A stretch of DNA of 64,000 bases from Harmothoe impar (lineage: Eukaryota; Annelida; Polychaeta; Phyllodocida; Polynoidae): NCBI GenBank assembly GCA_947462335.1, contig OX381710.1, positions 66,149,303 to 66,213,302 on the forward strand, written 5' to 3'. Shown here piece after piece: positions 53,936 to 63,594 of this stretch. The first letter of the stretch is position 1; each line of letters opens with the position of its first letter. The translations under genes and the position numbers were made by a program. Under the pieces are notes generated by a model, which did not search any database, was not told where the DNA came from, and worked only from the letters and a program-made list of their open reading frames with translations.

Positions 53936-54525
53936 ATGTTTTAAAATTGAAGTCATAAGCTTTCAAAGGAGGTATCATAGATGGAGATATCCCTTCTAGT
54001 TTTTGAGAAATTGCTTCATGAATCTGGCAAGGTGCTACCCTTGCCAAACAGCCAATAAGCCCTATCTCTTGCTGTCTTAATTGTACTGCTATATCTAATT
54101 ATCATGATTTTGCAAAATTTCACTTATTAACTAACCAATATTTTTCACATTTTTTATCATAAATCTGGATGTAGAAATGATATTTACATTCTGTTTTCAG
54201 CGTAGTAATCCCTATGAGTCTCTCTATCAATTGGAATTCATTCTTATTCTATTTGGAAGGATGTTGTGGTTGTCATGGCAACACGTTTTAAGAAGAAAGC
54301 TTTATTTAGGCCTCATATTGGTTTCAAAATGTTCCATTAACATTCCAAATATGGAAGGATTACCCCAAAATACAATGTCTTGGAGAAAACCATCATTCTC
54401 TATGTAAAAAATCACTTTAGAGCTAATTTTAGCCCATTTTCACATTTGTTGTCATTGTGATGCCCCCTAGTGGCCAAACCCCAGTACTAAAAACCCCTCC
54501 TGGATGTACCTTTCTCCTCAGCTGC
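53936..54525. other. Unclassified insert with a CTCF-like and an X-box-like motif
   Basis: Non-satellite block between arrays of satellite A. TGCCCCCTAGTGGCCAA (54461-54477) is the reverse complement of TTGGCCACTAGGGGGCA, a near-ideal match to the CTCF core. GTTGTCATGGCAAC (54269-54282) fits the RFX X-box. The plus frame 54177-54407 follows TCTGTTTTCAG but carries no recognised domain, and I do not call it a gene. Confidence 0.45.
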
Positions 54526-54529
54526 CCAC

Positions 54530-55310
54530 ATGTGATAGAGTATCATGGAGGGAGTAGTATGCTCAGAGTACCTCTATAGCCTATAGTCTATGTGGAGTAG
54601 CCTCTGTAGGCCTATGTGGTAGAGGGAGTAGTATGCTCAGGGTACACATCTACGCCTATAGCCTATGTAGACCTATGTGGTGGAGTAGTCTCAGAGTACC
54701 ATGAAGGGAGTAGTATGCTCAGAGTACCTCTAGGCCTATAGTCTGTCTCTGTATGCCTATGTGGAGGGGTAGTCTCAAAGAACCATGGAGGGAGTAGTAT
54801 GCTCAGAGTACCTCTAGGGCCTATAGACTATGTGGAGGGGGCTCAGAGTACTATGTAGGGAGTAGTTAGCTCAGAGTACCTCTATAGCCTCTGTAGGCCT
54901 ATGTGGTAGGCTAAGGTTGGGTAGTCTCAGAGTACCATGGGAGGGAGTAGTATGCTCTGAGTCCCTCTGGGCCTATATAGCCCATATAGCCTCTGTAGGC
55001 CTAAATGGTGGAGTAGTCTCAGAGTACCATGGAGGGAGTAGTATGCTCAGAATACCTCTAGGCCTATAGTATACAGCCTATGTGGTAAAGTAGTCTCAGA
55101 GTACCATGGAGGGAGTAGTATGCTCAGAGTACCTCTAGGCCTATAGTCTATGTGACGGAGGCTCAGAATACTATGTAGGGAGTAGTATGCTCAGAGTACC
55201 TCTAGACCTATAGCCTTTGTAGGCCTATGTGATAGAGTAGTCTCAGAGTACCATGGAGGGAGTAGTATGTTCAGAGTGCCTCTCGGCCAATAGCCTTTGC
55301 CAGAATGACT
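54530..55310 (+). repeat. Satellite A (~80-bp), plus-type orientation, array 2
   Basis: About nine further units, as array 1, with variable lengths and one internal duplication. CTCAGAGTACCATGGAGGGA recurs regularly. Confidence 0.85.
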
Positions 55311-55334
55311 GCTCAATGAGGCCTGTGAATAATA

Positions 55335-55370
55335 TGTCTTTTTGATATATGTTTGTATATCAAAAAGACA
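55335..55370. repeat. 15-bp-arm perfect hairpin
   Basis: TGTCTTTTTGATATA (55335-55349), a six-base loop, and the perfect inverse TATATCAAAAAGACA (55356-55370), located at the end of the satellite A array. Confidence 0.85.
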
Positions 55371-55599
55371 GCTGCAGGGGAATCAAACTTTAATGTTTCA
55401 TGTTTAATGTATGGTCTCTCAAAATAGAATAAGCATTTTGCTATATAATCAAATTATCGAGAATATGAATAAATTGGAATAAACACGGTCGATATACAGT
55501 TAACATCTCTTTATATCACACCACAATGACATCCGGACACAATACACAGTGAAGCGTCAGTTGATGTGCATAACTACCATAAAATCTTGTGTATAAGCC
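55371..55599. other. Non-repetitive spacer
   Basis: AT-rich sequence with no frame or repeat recognised, between satellites A and C. Confidence 0.4.
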
Positions 55600-56200
55600 T
55601 AACTCGCATCCCTTGTATCTCAGGTAGAGAAGGGGTCCCTTGTCTATCTCAGGTAGAGAAGGCACCCCAAGTGTACCTGAGGTAGAGATGGGGTCCCTTC
55701 TGTATCTCAGGTAGAGAAGCGATCCCTTCTGTATCTCAGATAGAGAAGGGGTCCCTTGTGTATCTCAGGTAGAAAAGGGATCCCTTGTGTACCTGAGGTA
55801 GAGAAGGAGTGCCTTGTGTATCTGAAGTAGAGAAGGGCAGGGCCTTGTGTACTTGAGGTGTAGGAGGCGCCCCTTGTCTATCTCAGGTAGAGAAGGCACC
55901 CCAAGTGTACCTGAGGTAGGGAAGGAGTGTCATGTGTATCTCAAGTAGAGAAGGGCAGGGCCTTGTGTACTTGAAGTAGAGAAGAGGCCCCTTGTCTGTT
56001 TCAGGTAGGGAAGGGATCCCTTCTGTATCTCAGGTAGAGAAGGGGTCCCTTGTCTATCTCAGGTAGAGAAGGCACCCCAAGTGTACCTGAGGTAGAGAAG
56101 GCACCCCAAGTGTACCTGAGGTAGAGAAGAAGTGTCTTGTGTATCTCAAGTAGAGAAGGGCAGGGCCTTGTGTACTTGAAGTAGACTAGTGAGGGTAGGA
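55600..56200 (+). repeat. Satellite C (~30-bp), array 1
   Basis: About 18 units of CTTGTGTATCTCAGGTAGAG/AAGGGGTCCC with variants (CCCCAAGTGTACCTGAGGTA; CAGGGCCTTGTGTACTTGAA). Higher-order pattern: a four-unit block recurs. Confidence 0.85.
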
Positions 56201-56790
56201 CTCATGCACCAGCGCTTTAGACCACACAGCCATGGCATCGTTACATCTTCCTTAGCACTTATAACACTAACTGAAGGATAAACTACAAAATGATACAAAG
56301 AAAATAGGAAGGACTAATAGGTACCTTTAGCAAATCGACGTAGCTCCTAGTGTTTGCCACATTATGTACATAGAATAGTATTGAAAAGTAGCTAAATTTC
56401 TATATAACTCTCTCAAGATATAGGTTGTAATGTTCTCTCTCTACAGAATCCCTTTTGAAAATATGGTCCCTGGCATATTTCTAATGTTTTTGTCCATTGA
56501 ATAAAAAGTTGGAAGGAAATAGATATATACTAAAGGACTAGTTATGTATGACTTCTGAATGAGGGCCACCGCCACAGACCCCATAGCACAGTGGCAGAAT
56601 GCATGCCTTCATATCCAAAGGTTAATGGTTCTAGCCCCAGTCAGGCAACACCATTGTCAATTTTAGGACAATTTGATAAAACTTGTTTCAATATGAGACA
56701 AAGGTCCTATGGTGGTGTATGGTCAAACTCGAGAATATCTCTGTGCAGAAAACGGCGCAGGAGACAAAAATGACATCATATAGTAGGGAC
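56201..56790 (+). mobile_element. Insert with a tRNA-like head (possible second SINE family)
   Basis: A non-satellite block breaks satellite C. TAGCACAGTGG (56584-56594) resembles a polymerase III box A and GGTTCTAGCCC (56628-56638) a box B, 44 bases apart, as in a tRNA head. The text after it (AATTTTAGGACAATTTG onward) has no obvious match to the 7427 SINE body. The frame 56591-56773 is incidental. No target duplication is clear. Confidence 0.45.
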
Positions 56791-56911
56791 CTATCTCAGG
56801 TAGAGAAGGCACCCCAAGTGTACCAGAGGTGGAGAAGGGGTCCCTTGTGTATCTGAAGTAGAGAAGGGCAGGGCCTTGTGTACTTGAAGTAGAGAAGGCG
56901 CCCCTTGTCTA
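56791..56911 (+). repeat. Satellite C (~30-bp), array 2
   Basis: Continuation of satellite C between the tRNA-like insert and the foldback at 56919. Confidence 0.75.
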
Positions 56912-56918
56912 TGTAATA

Positions 56919-57053
56919 GATAGACAATGGTTATGAAAAGGTATGTAGAATTAACCACAGCTTGCTGGTGGGGGCCAGACGAGGGCGAAGCCCAAGTCGC
57001 CCTACCAGCAAGCTGTGGTTAATCTACATACCTTTTCATAACCATTGTCTATC
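56919..57053. mobile_element. 135-bp foldback with ~52-bp near-perfect arms
   Basis: The left arm starts GATAGACAATGGTTATGAAA, then AGGTATGTAGAATTAACCAC, then AGCTTGCTGGT. The right arm is the inverse with one extra A on the left side. The loop (about 56971-57001) contains a second small stem, GGGCGAAGCCC. The transcript would be a long, nearly perfect hairpin. It sits where satellite C changes to other text. It may be a small foldback transposon or a precursor-like small-RNA locus; expression is unknown. Confidence 0.75.
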
Positions 57054-57160
57054 TGTTTTAAACCAGGGTATGCTATATAACCAAGGTGCGAAGTCTATTG
57101 TTCTGCCCCACTACCGTGGTTTAACTCAGGTAGAGAAGGCACCCCAAGTGTACCTGAGGC
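57054..57160 (+). repeat. Spacer and short satellite C piece
   Basis: About 65 bp of unique text, then CTCAGGTAGAGAAGGCACCC/CAAGTGTACCTGAGG, cut by the next element. Confidence 0.6.
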
Positions 57161-57167
57161 AGAAAAG

Positions 57168-57979
57168 GCAGCAGCTCGACCGTTAGACGCCTGAGACGTT
57201 ACCTCAGGTACACAAGCCACAGTCTACCTCAGGTACACGGGAAATGATCAGCCAATCAGAATCGACCTGCTGCTGCAGCAGATGCATGTGTTGTGCCTCT
57301 TAGTGGTTGGCTGCTGTGTACCTGGGGTAGAGTAGGCTTCTGTACCCCAGGTACACAGTGGCTATCCTTCTGTACCCCAGGTACACATCCTTCTGTACCC
57401 TAGGTACACAGCATGTCATGTCATACTAGAGCATTCCTTACAATTAAAGTTTAGAAGAGAAACACATGTGTAGTAGCCCTAGGAGTGTGGATGTGTACCT
57501 GGGGTACAGTAGGGATGTGTACCTCAGGTACACAGTGGTCACCTTGCGTACCTCAGGTACGCATAGGCTTATCACTGTCTACCTGCGGTACAGTAGGACA
57601 CTGTGTACCTGAGGTACAGTACAACTACTGTCTACCTGAGGTACAGTAGCTAGCATGCTCACTGTGTACCTGAGGTATGCAAGGTGACCAATGTGTACCT
57701 GAGGTACGGTAGCTAGGATGCCCACTGTGTACCTGAGGTACAGAATGAAAACTTGAGTTGTGGTTTCTGTAACTTAGTGTAATTACTCAATTAGCCCCAC
57801 TAGTAGTCTACTGTACCTCAGGTACACAGCACAGCCAAACAAACCCAACATAGCAGCTGCATCTGCTGCTGCAGCAGCAGCAGGTGACTCCTGATTGGCT
57901 GATGTTTTATTGTGTACCTGAGGTAGCCTGCGGCTTGTGTACCTGGGGTAACGTCTCAGACGTCTAACGGTCGAGCTGC
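57168..57979. mobile_element. 812-bp inverted-repeat element rich in TACCTGAGGTACA
   Basis: The left end (from 57171) reads GCAGCTCGACCGTTAGACGC, CTGAGACGTTACC. The right end is the inverse, ending GGTCGAGCTGC at 57979. GAAAAG lies on both sides (57162-57167; 57980-57985), a likely 6-bp target duplication, with three extra bases (GCA) at the left. A second, inner inverse pair surrounds GCTGCTGCAGCAGATGCATG / GCATCTGCTGCTGCAGCAGC (about 57270 and 57855). The core repeats GTGTACCTGAGGTACAGTAG about 14 times, mostly as the self-complementary TACCTCAGGTA or TACCTGAGGTA. No coding frame. The iteron text is close to the CTGAGGTAGAGAAGG of satellite C. Confidence 0.75.
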
Positions 57980-57999
57980 GAAAAGCCACCCCTTGTCTA

Positions 58000-58190
58000 T
58001 CTCAGATAGAGGTGTCTCTTCTGTATCTCAAGTAGAGAAGGGGTCCCTTGTCTATCTCAGGTAGAGCAGGGGTCCCTTGTCTATCTCAGGTAGATAAGGC
58101 ACCCCAAGTGTACCTGAGGTAGAGAAGGGGTGCCTTGTGTATCTCAAGTAGAGAAGGGCAATGCCTTGTGTACTTGAAGTACAGAAGGGA
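58000..58190 (+). repeat. Satellite C (~30-bp), array 3
   Basis: Six units, as array 1; it ends GAAGTACAGAAGGGATCAAA, whose downstream text recurs at 62780-62830. Confidence 0.8.
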
Positions 58191-58234
58191 TCAAATAGAA
58201 AATGTTAATACAAAACAAGGTGTGGGCTTAACTT

Positions 58235-59330
58235 ATGCAAATGGTATACTCCTGGTCTATGCCCGACGGGCATGGCCTTGACTTATACTAACTGTACATA
58301 AAAGATCTCTGCCCCGGGGAATGGCCTTAACTTATACAAGTGATAGACTACTGATCTATGCCCGGGGGCATGGCCTTGACTTATACTAACTGTATGCCAC
58401 TGATCTATGCATGCCCCCAGGGCATAGATCAGTAGTCTATCCTTTGTATAATTCAAGGCCATGTCCCCAGGGCATAGATCAGTAGTCTACCATTTGTATA
58501 AGTTTAAGGCGATGCCCCCGGGGCATAGCTCAGCTATGTAAAGTTTGTATAAGTCAAGGCCATGCCCCCAGGGCATAGATCAGTAGCCTACCATTTGTAT
58601 AAGTTAAGGCCATGCCCTGTGGCATAGATCAGCAGTCTACCATTTGTATAAGTTAAGGCCATGCCCCCGGGGCATAGATCTGCTATGTACAGTTAGTACA
58701 AGTCAAGGCCATGCCCCCAGGGCATAGATCAGTAGTCTACCATTTGTATAAGTTAAGGCCATGCCCCCGGGGCATAGATCAGTAGTCTACCACTTGTATA
58801 AGTTAAGGCCATGCCCCCGGGGCATAGATCTGCTATGTACAGTTAGTATAAGTCAAGGCCATGCCCCCAGGGCATAGATCAGTAGTCTTCCATTTGTATA
58901 AGTTAAGGCCATGCCCTGTGGCATAGATCAGCAGTCTACCATTTGTATAAGTTAAGGCCATGCCCCCGGGGCATAGATCTGCTATGTACAGTTAGTACAA
59001 GTCAAGGCCATGCCCCCAGGGCATAGATCAGTAGTCTACCATTTGTATAAGTTAAGGCCATGCCCCCGGGGCATAGATCAGTAGTCTACCACTTGTATAA
59101 GTTAAGGCCATGCCCCCGGGGCATAGATCTGCTATGTACAGTTAGTATAAGTCAAGGCCATGCCCCCAGGGCATAGATCAGTAGTCTACAGTTTTTAAAA
59201 GTCGGCCCTTTTTAGGAAACTAGAGAGGGTTGGGTTGCCTGAAACACATGTCCTGGGGGCATGGCTTTGAATTATAGAAAATTTAATGGTACGTAGCAGA
59301 TCTATGCCCCAGGGGCATGGCCGTGACTTA
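58235..59330. repeat. Satellite B (50-bp), array 3, with inversion junction and 299-bp higher-order repeat
   Basis: From 58235 to about 58405 the monomers are in reverse orientation (GGCCTTGACTTATAC). At about 58410 they flip to forward (ATAGATCAGTAGTCTACC), a palindromic junction. In the forward part a six-monomer block of 299 bp (58552-58850) repeats almost exactly at 58851-59149; it is marked by the variant CATGCCCTGTGGCATAGATC. After 59210 the array meets AAACTAGAGAGGGTTGGGTT/GCC and turns again. Confidence 0.85.
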
Positions 59331-59331
59331 T

Positions 59332-59777
59332 GGCTCAGTCTCACGACTTTGTAACAATTGGATCGTCTTTGACCGGGTGACGTCTTTGACCGGGTGACAT
59401 CTTTGACCGGGTGACGTCTTTGACCGGGAAGCATTATTATATCATAAATTAGACATATATATAGTAAGAAATGGATGAAAAAAGTCAAAGGATATTTTAA
59501 CACTATATAAAAGGAAATTTATCATTTTCTCTGCCCGGTCAAATACATCACTTTCTATATCACGTGCATTTGAAGAGCTGCACTGTCCAAATATTATGCA
59601 ATCACCATCGGCATGCACTTTTTCAAATAGTAGAGATATGGAAAAATAGAAAAAAAGAGAGAAATAGCCTTGTCTAGCCTTCCCGTCAAAGACGTCCCCC
59701 GGTCAAAGATGTCAGCCGCTGAAAGACTTCACCCGGTCAAAGACGATCCAATTGTTACAAAGTCGTGAGACTGAGCC
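59332..59777. mobile_element. 446-bp MITE with GACCGGG iterons and TTAT target site
   Basis: The ends GGCTCAGTCTCACGACTTTG (59332) and CAAAGTCGTGAGACTGAGCC (ending 59777) are perfect inverses, with arms continuing to TAACAATTGGATCGTC. TTAT occurs on both sides (59328-59331, 59778-59781). The intact satellite B monomer reads ACTTATACAAG, so the empty site is ACTTATACAAG with TTAT duplicated. A 17-bp iteron GTCTTTGACCGGGTGAC is present four times at the left and four degenerate times, inverted, at the right; another is central (about 59524). The minus frame 59195-59503 is the iteron array. Non-autonomous; superfamily unassigned. Confidence 0.9.
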
Positions 59778-59781
59778 TTAT

Positions 59782-59925
59782 ACAAGTGGTAGACTACTGA
59801 TTTATGCCCTGGGGGCATAGCCTTGACTTATACTGACGACTGTAGACTACTGATCTATGCCCCGGGGGCATGGCCTCAACTTATACAAATGGTAGACTAC
59901 TAATCTATGCCCTGGGGGCATGGCT
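59782..59925 (-). repeat. Satellite B (50-bp), array 4
   Basis: Reverse-oriented monomers (CTGATCTATGCCCCGGGGGC) up to the junction with satellite A at about 59925. Confidence 0.8.
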
Positions 59926-61206
59926 ATAGGCCTAGAGGTACTCTGAGAATACTACTCCCTCCATGGTACTCTATCACATAGGCCTACATAGGCTATAGGC
60001 CTAGAGGGGTACTCTGAACATACTACTCTTTCCATGGTACTCTGAGACTACTCCATCATATAGGCATACAGAGGCTATAGGCCTAGAGGGGTACTCTGAG
60101 CATACTACTCCCTCCATGGTACTCTGAGACTACTCGACCATATAGGCCTACAGAGGCTATAGGCCTAGAGGTACTCTGAGCATACTCCTCCCTCCATGGT
60201 ACTCTGAGACTACTCTACCACATAGGCCTACATAGGCTATAGGCCTAGAGGTACTCTGAGCATACTCCTCCCTCCATGGTACTCTGAGACTACTCTACCA
60301 CATAGGCCTACAGAGGCTATTAGCCTAGAGGGGTATTCTGAGCATACTACTCCCTCCATGGTCCTCTGAGACTACTCTACCACATAGGTTTACATAGGCT
60401 ATAGGCCTAGAGGTACTCTGAAAATATTGCTCCCTCCATGGTACTCTGAGACCACCACAGATAAGCCGACACAAACTATAGGCCTAGAGGGGTATTCTGA
60501 GGATACTACTCCTTCCATGGTACTACTCCACCACATAGCTGTACATAGGCTATCGGCCTCACGCTACTCTGAGCATACTAGTCCCTCCATGGTACTCTGA
60601 GACTACTCTACCACATCGGTTTACATAGGCTATAGGCCTAGAGGTACTCTGAGCATATTAGTCCGTCCATGGTACTCTGAAACTACTCTACCACATCGGT
60701 TTACATAGGCTATAGGCCTCGAGGTACTCTGAGCATACTACTCCCCCCCCCCCCCCCACAGTACTCTGAGACTACTCTACCACATAGGCCTACAGAGGCT
60801 ACTTCCTCCATGGTACTCTCAGACTACTCTACCACATAGGCCTACAAGGCTTTAGGCTTAGAGGTACTCTAGGCATACTACTCCCTACATAGTACTCTGA
60901 GACTACTGCACCGTATAGGAGAGGCAATAGGACTATAGGTACTCTGAGCATACCACTCCCTCCCATGGTACTCTGAGACTACTCTACCACATAGGTCCAC
61001 AGAGGCTATAGGCCTAGAGGTACTCTGAGCATACTACACCCTCTATGGTACTCTGAGACTTCTCCACCACATAGGTCTACAGAGGCTATATGCCTAGGGG
61101 TACTCTGAGCATACTACTCCCTCCATGGTACTCTACAATATAGGCCCACATAGGCTATAGGCCTAGAGGTACTCTGAGCGTAGTACTCCCTCCATGGTAC
61201 TTTGAG

Positions 61207-61435
61207 ACTACATACCACCATCAGGTCCTCAGGACTTGAGAGCAGGTCCCCAGGATTTGAAATTTGATATATGAGATAGTTGTGAAGACTTGGCACCTTA
61301 GGAATGTAAAACCAACTCCCTAGGACTTGATACCAAGTCCCAGGGACTTCCAGCCAAATCCCGAGGACTTGGTGCCAGGTCCTAGGGACTTAGCTATTCA
61401 AAGGGAAATCAGGAAAAGTCATCAGGGTCTAGCCC
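61207..61435. repeat. Insert with AGGTCCCNAGGACTTG repeats
   Basis: Within satellite A. Roughly eight copies of a 20-30-bp unit such as GGTCCTCAGGACTTG, GGTCCCCAGGATTTG, AAGTCCCAGGGACTT. Many are self-complementary. Confidence 0.7.
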
Positions 61436-61850
61436 GGGGCTCGAGACTACTCTACCACATAGGCCTGCAGAGGCTATAGGCCTACAGGGGTACTCTGAGC
61501 ATATTACACCTTCCATGGTACTCTGAGACTACTCTACCACATAGGCCTGCAGAGGCTATAGGCCTAAAGGGGTACTCTGAGCATACTATGCATTCTGTGG
61601 TACTCTGAGACTATTCTACCACATAGGCCTACATAGCCTAGAGGTACTCTGAGCATACTATACCGTCCATGGTACTCTAAGACTATTCTACCACATAGGC
61701 CTGCAGAGGCTATAGGCCTAAAGGGGTACTCTGAGCATACTCGCATTCCATGGTACTCTGAGACTACTCTACCATATAGGCCTACATAGGCTATAGGCCT
61801 AGAGGTACTCTGAGCATACTATGCCTTCTATGGTACTCTGAGACTACTGT

Positions 61851-61995
61851 GGTTCCAGATGGGTCAAAAGTGACCTGGCGACCTGCGCTGTTTTGGAGGC
61901 GACTTCCGACCTAAGGCAATAATATAAGCGACCTGGCGACTTTTAAACAAAATTAACAAAAGGCCCGAAAAAGCGACTTTTCGACCCCTCTGCAC
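61851..61995. other. Unclassified insert GTGACCTGGCGACC
   Basis: Within satellite A. It contains GTGACCTGGCGACCTGCG and GCGACCTGGCGACTTTTAAA, plus AAGCGACTTTTCGACCCC. No inverse ends found. Confidence 0.5.
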
Positions 61996-62125
61996 CCCCA
62001 CTACTCTACCACATAGGCCTACAGAGGCTATAAGCCTACAGGTAATCTGAGCATACTATGCATTCCATGGTACTCTGAGACTACTCTACCACATAGGCCT
62101 ACATAGGCTATAGCCCTAGAGGTAC

Positions 62126-62232
62126 TCTAACCCTAGCCTTATCCTAACCCTAACTCTTACCCTAACCCTAACCCTAACTCTAAATCTAACCCTAACCCTT
62201 ACCCAACCCTAAGCCTAAACCTAACCCTAATA
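62126..62232. repeat. Interstitial telomere-like CCCTAA repeat
   Basis: About 107 bp of CCCTAA units with variants (CCCTAG, TCCTAA, CTCTTA, CCCTTA), roughly 16 units. It lies at the edge of the long satellite A array, reading CCCTAA on the plus strand. CCCTAA/TTAGGG is the ancestral animal telomere motif. Degeneracy shows it is not a live telomere end. Confidence 0.9.
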
Positions 62233-62479
62233 TAAGGGAATATAGTGACAGTGTCTCAACACAAAACACTGCTGACACGAATTTATCGAATATCACGAAA
62301 ATGAATAAAATTCGTTTAAAAAAAAAAAAAGAAAAAAAAAAAAGAATTAAGATACTGAATTAAAATATTAAGATTTAAGATTAAGATAACGCTCTAAACG
62401 TTTGTCTTCTCACCTGAGAGAGCTTTCCCGCATTTGCCAAGAAAGCTGCATCAGACTTGCGTACAAGCCGTGGCTTATA
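62233..62479. other. Spacer with A-rich tract
   Basis: A-rich run (62318-62345) and plain sequence; no frame or element recognised. Confidence 0.4.
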
Positions 62480-62795
62480 TGGAGTCCCCTGTGTACTTCA
62501 GGTAGAGAAGGGGTCCCTTGCGTACCTCAGGTAGAGGAGGGGTCTCAGGTAGAGAAGGAGCCTCAAGTGTACTTCAGTTAGAGAAGGCGCCCCTTGTGTA
62601 TCTGAGGTAGAGAAGGAGTCCCTTGTGTACCTCAGGTAGAGAAGGCGCCCCTTGTGTATCTCAGGTAGAGAAGGAGTCCCAAGTGTACCTCAGGTAGAGA
62701 AGGGGTCCCTTGTATATCTGAGGTAGAGAAGGAGTGCCTTGTGTATCTCAAGTAGAGAAGGGCAATGCCTTGTGTACTTGAGGTACAGAGGGGAT
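62480..62795 (+). repeat. Satellite C (~30-bp), array 4
   Basis: About ten units, same orientation as array 1; the end TTGAGGTACAGAGGGGATCC and the following AATAGGAAATGTTGACTTAA match 58165-58215. Confidence 0.8.
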
Positions 62796-62814
62796 CCAAT
62801 AGGAAATGTTGACT

Positions 62815-62895
62815 TAATACAAAACAAGGTGTGTTTCAGGCAACCCAACCCTCTCTAGTTTCCTAAAAAGGGCAGACTTTTAAAAACTGTAGACT
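62815..62895. repeat. Inverted copy of the 59186-59262 junction
   Basis: GGTGTGTTTCAGGCAACCCA/ACCCTCTCTAGTTTCCTAAA/AAGGGC...TTTTAAAAACTGTAGAC is the inverse of 59186-59260 (CTACAGTTTTTAAAAGTC ... GGGTTGCCTGAAACACA). Two satellite B arrays therefore share the same unusual junction in opposite orientation, 3.6 kb apart. Confidence 0.8.
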
Positions 62896-63180
62896 ACCGA
62901 ACTATGCCCTGGGGGTATGGCCTTGAATCATACAAACAGTACATAGCAGATCTATGCCCCGGGGGCATGGCCTTAACTTATACAAGTGGTAGACTACTGA
63001 TCTATGCCCCGGGGGCATGGCCTTAACTTATACAAATGGTAGACTGCTGATCTATGCCCCAGGGGCATGGCCTTAACTTATACAAATGGTAGACTGCTGA
63101 TCTATGCCACAGGGCATGGCCGTAAGTTATACAAATGGTAAACTACTGGGCATGGCCTTGACTTGTACAAACTGTACATG
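62896..63180 (-). repeat. Satellite B (50-bp), array 5
   Basis: Reverse-oriented monomers (GGCCTTAACTTATACAAATG/GTAGACTGCTGATC). Confidence 0.8.
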
Positions 63181-63197
63181 GCAGATCTATTTTCGTG

Positions 63198-63271
63198 GGG
63201 CCTGTGACCCCAAGACCCCAATCTATATGGCCCTAGACCCCTAAAATCGATATGGCGACATTGCCATTTCT
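63198..63271. repeat. Lead-in segment duplicated at 63762
   Basis: GTGGGGCCTGTGACCCCAAG, ACCCCAATCTATATGGCCC, AAATCGATATGGCGACATTG precede both element copies at 63272 and 63839; the two blocks are about 567 bp apart. Confidence 0.8.
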
Positions 63272-63594
63272 TAAGGGAGTGATCATTTTTTAACAACAGT
63301 GTGGGGGAGGTGGGTTTCCGCGCTGAGCGGGCGAAATTTTTTACACCCTCCCTATTTGAGGGGTCAACATTTTTTACCCCCCCCCCCCAACGACCGAAAA
63401 TCGGCTCGCGTGCGGGCCCTTTGAAGCATAGTAACGCGCAGGCTTTTTCATGGCTCAAAACAGGTTAAATCATTTTGACCCCCCCCAAGAGGGGTCCAAA
63501 TTTTTTTGCCCCCCCGGTCAAGGGTCCAAAAAATTTTTGCCCCCCTCCCAAACCCACCACCCCCCCATGTTGTAAAAAAAAGATCACTCCCTAA
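63272..63594. mobile_element. AGGGAGTGATC element, copy 4
   Basis: AAGGGAGTGATCATTTTTTA/ACAACAG at the left; GTTGTAAAAAAAAGATCACT/CCCT at the right. It contains the central CGACCGAAAATCGGCTCGCG/TGCGGGCCCTTTGAAGCATA block that is present, inverted, in copy 1 (49843). Confidence 0.8.

Larger units (their letters stand above)
59926..62125 (-). repeat. Satellite A (~80-bp), long array in reverse orientation
   Basis: About 24 units of AGGCCTAGAGGTACTCTGAG/CATACTACTCCCTCCATGGT/ACTCTGAGACTACTCTACCA/CATAGGCCTACAGAGGCTAT, period 80-82 bp near 60000-60300. This is the inverse of the arrays at 53490 and 54530. Two unrelated inserts interrupt it (61207-61435 and 61851-61995). A C-run sits inside one unit near 60743-60757. 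Short minus frames at 61114-61296 and 61564-61746 are array translations. Confidence 0.9.

Noticed and set aside
54177..54407. Frame after TCTGTTTTCAG, possible exon
   Set aside because: Only one splice-like signal, no domain, located in a small block between satellites.
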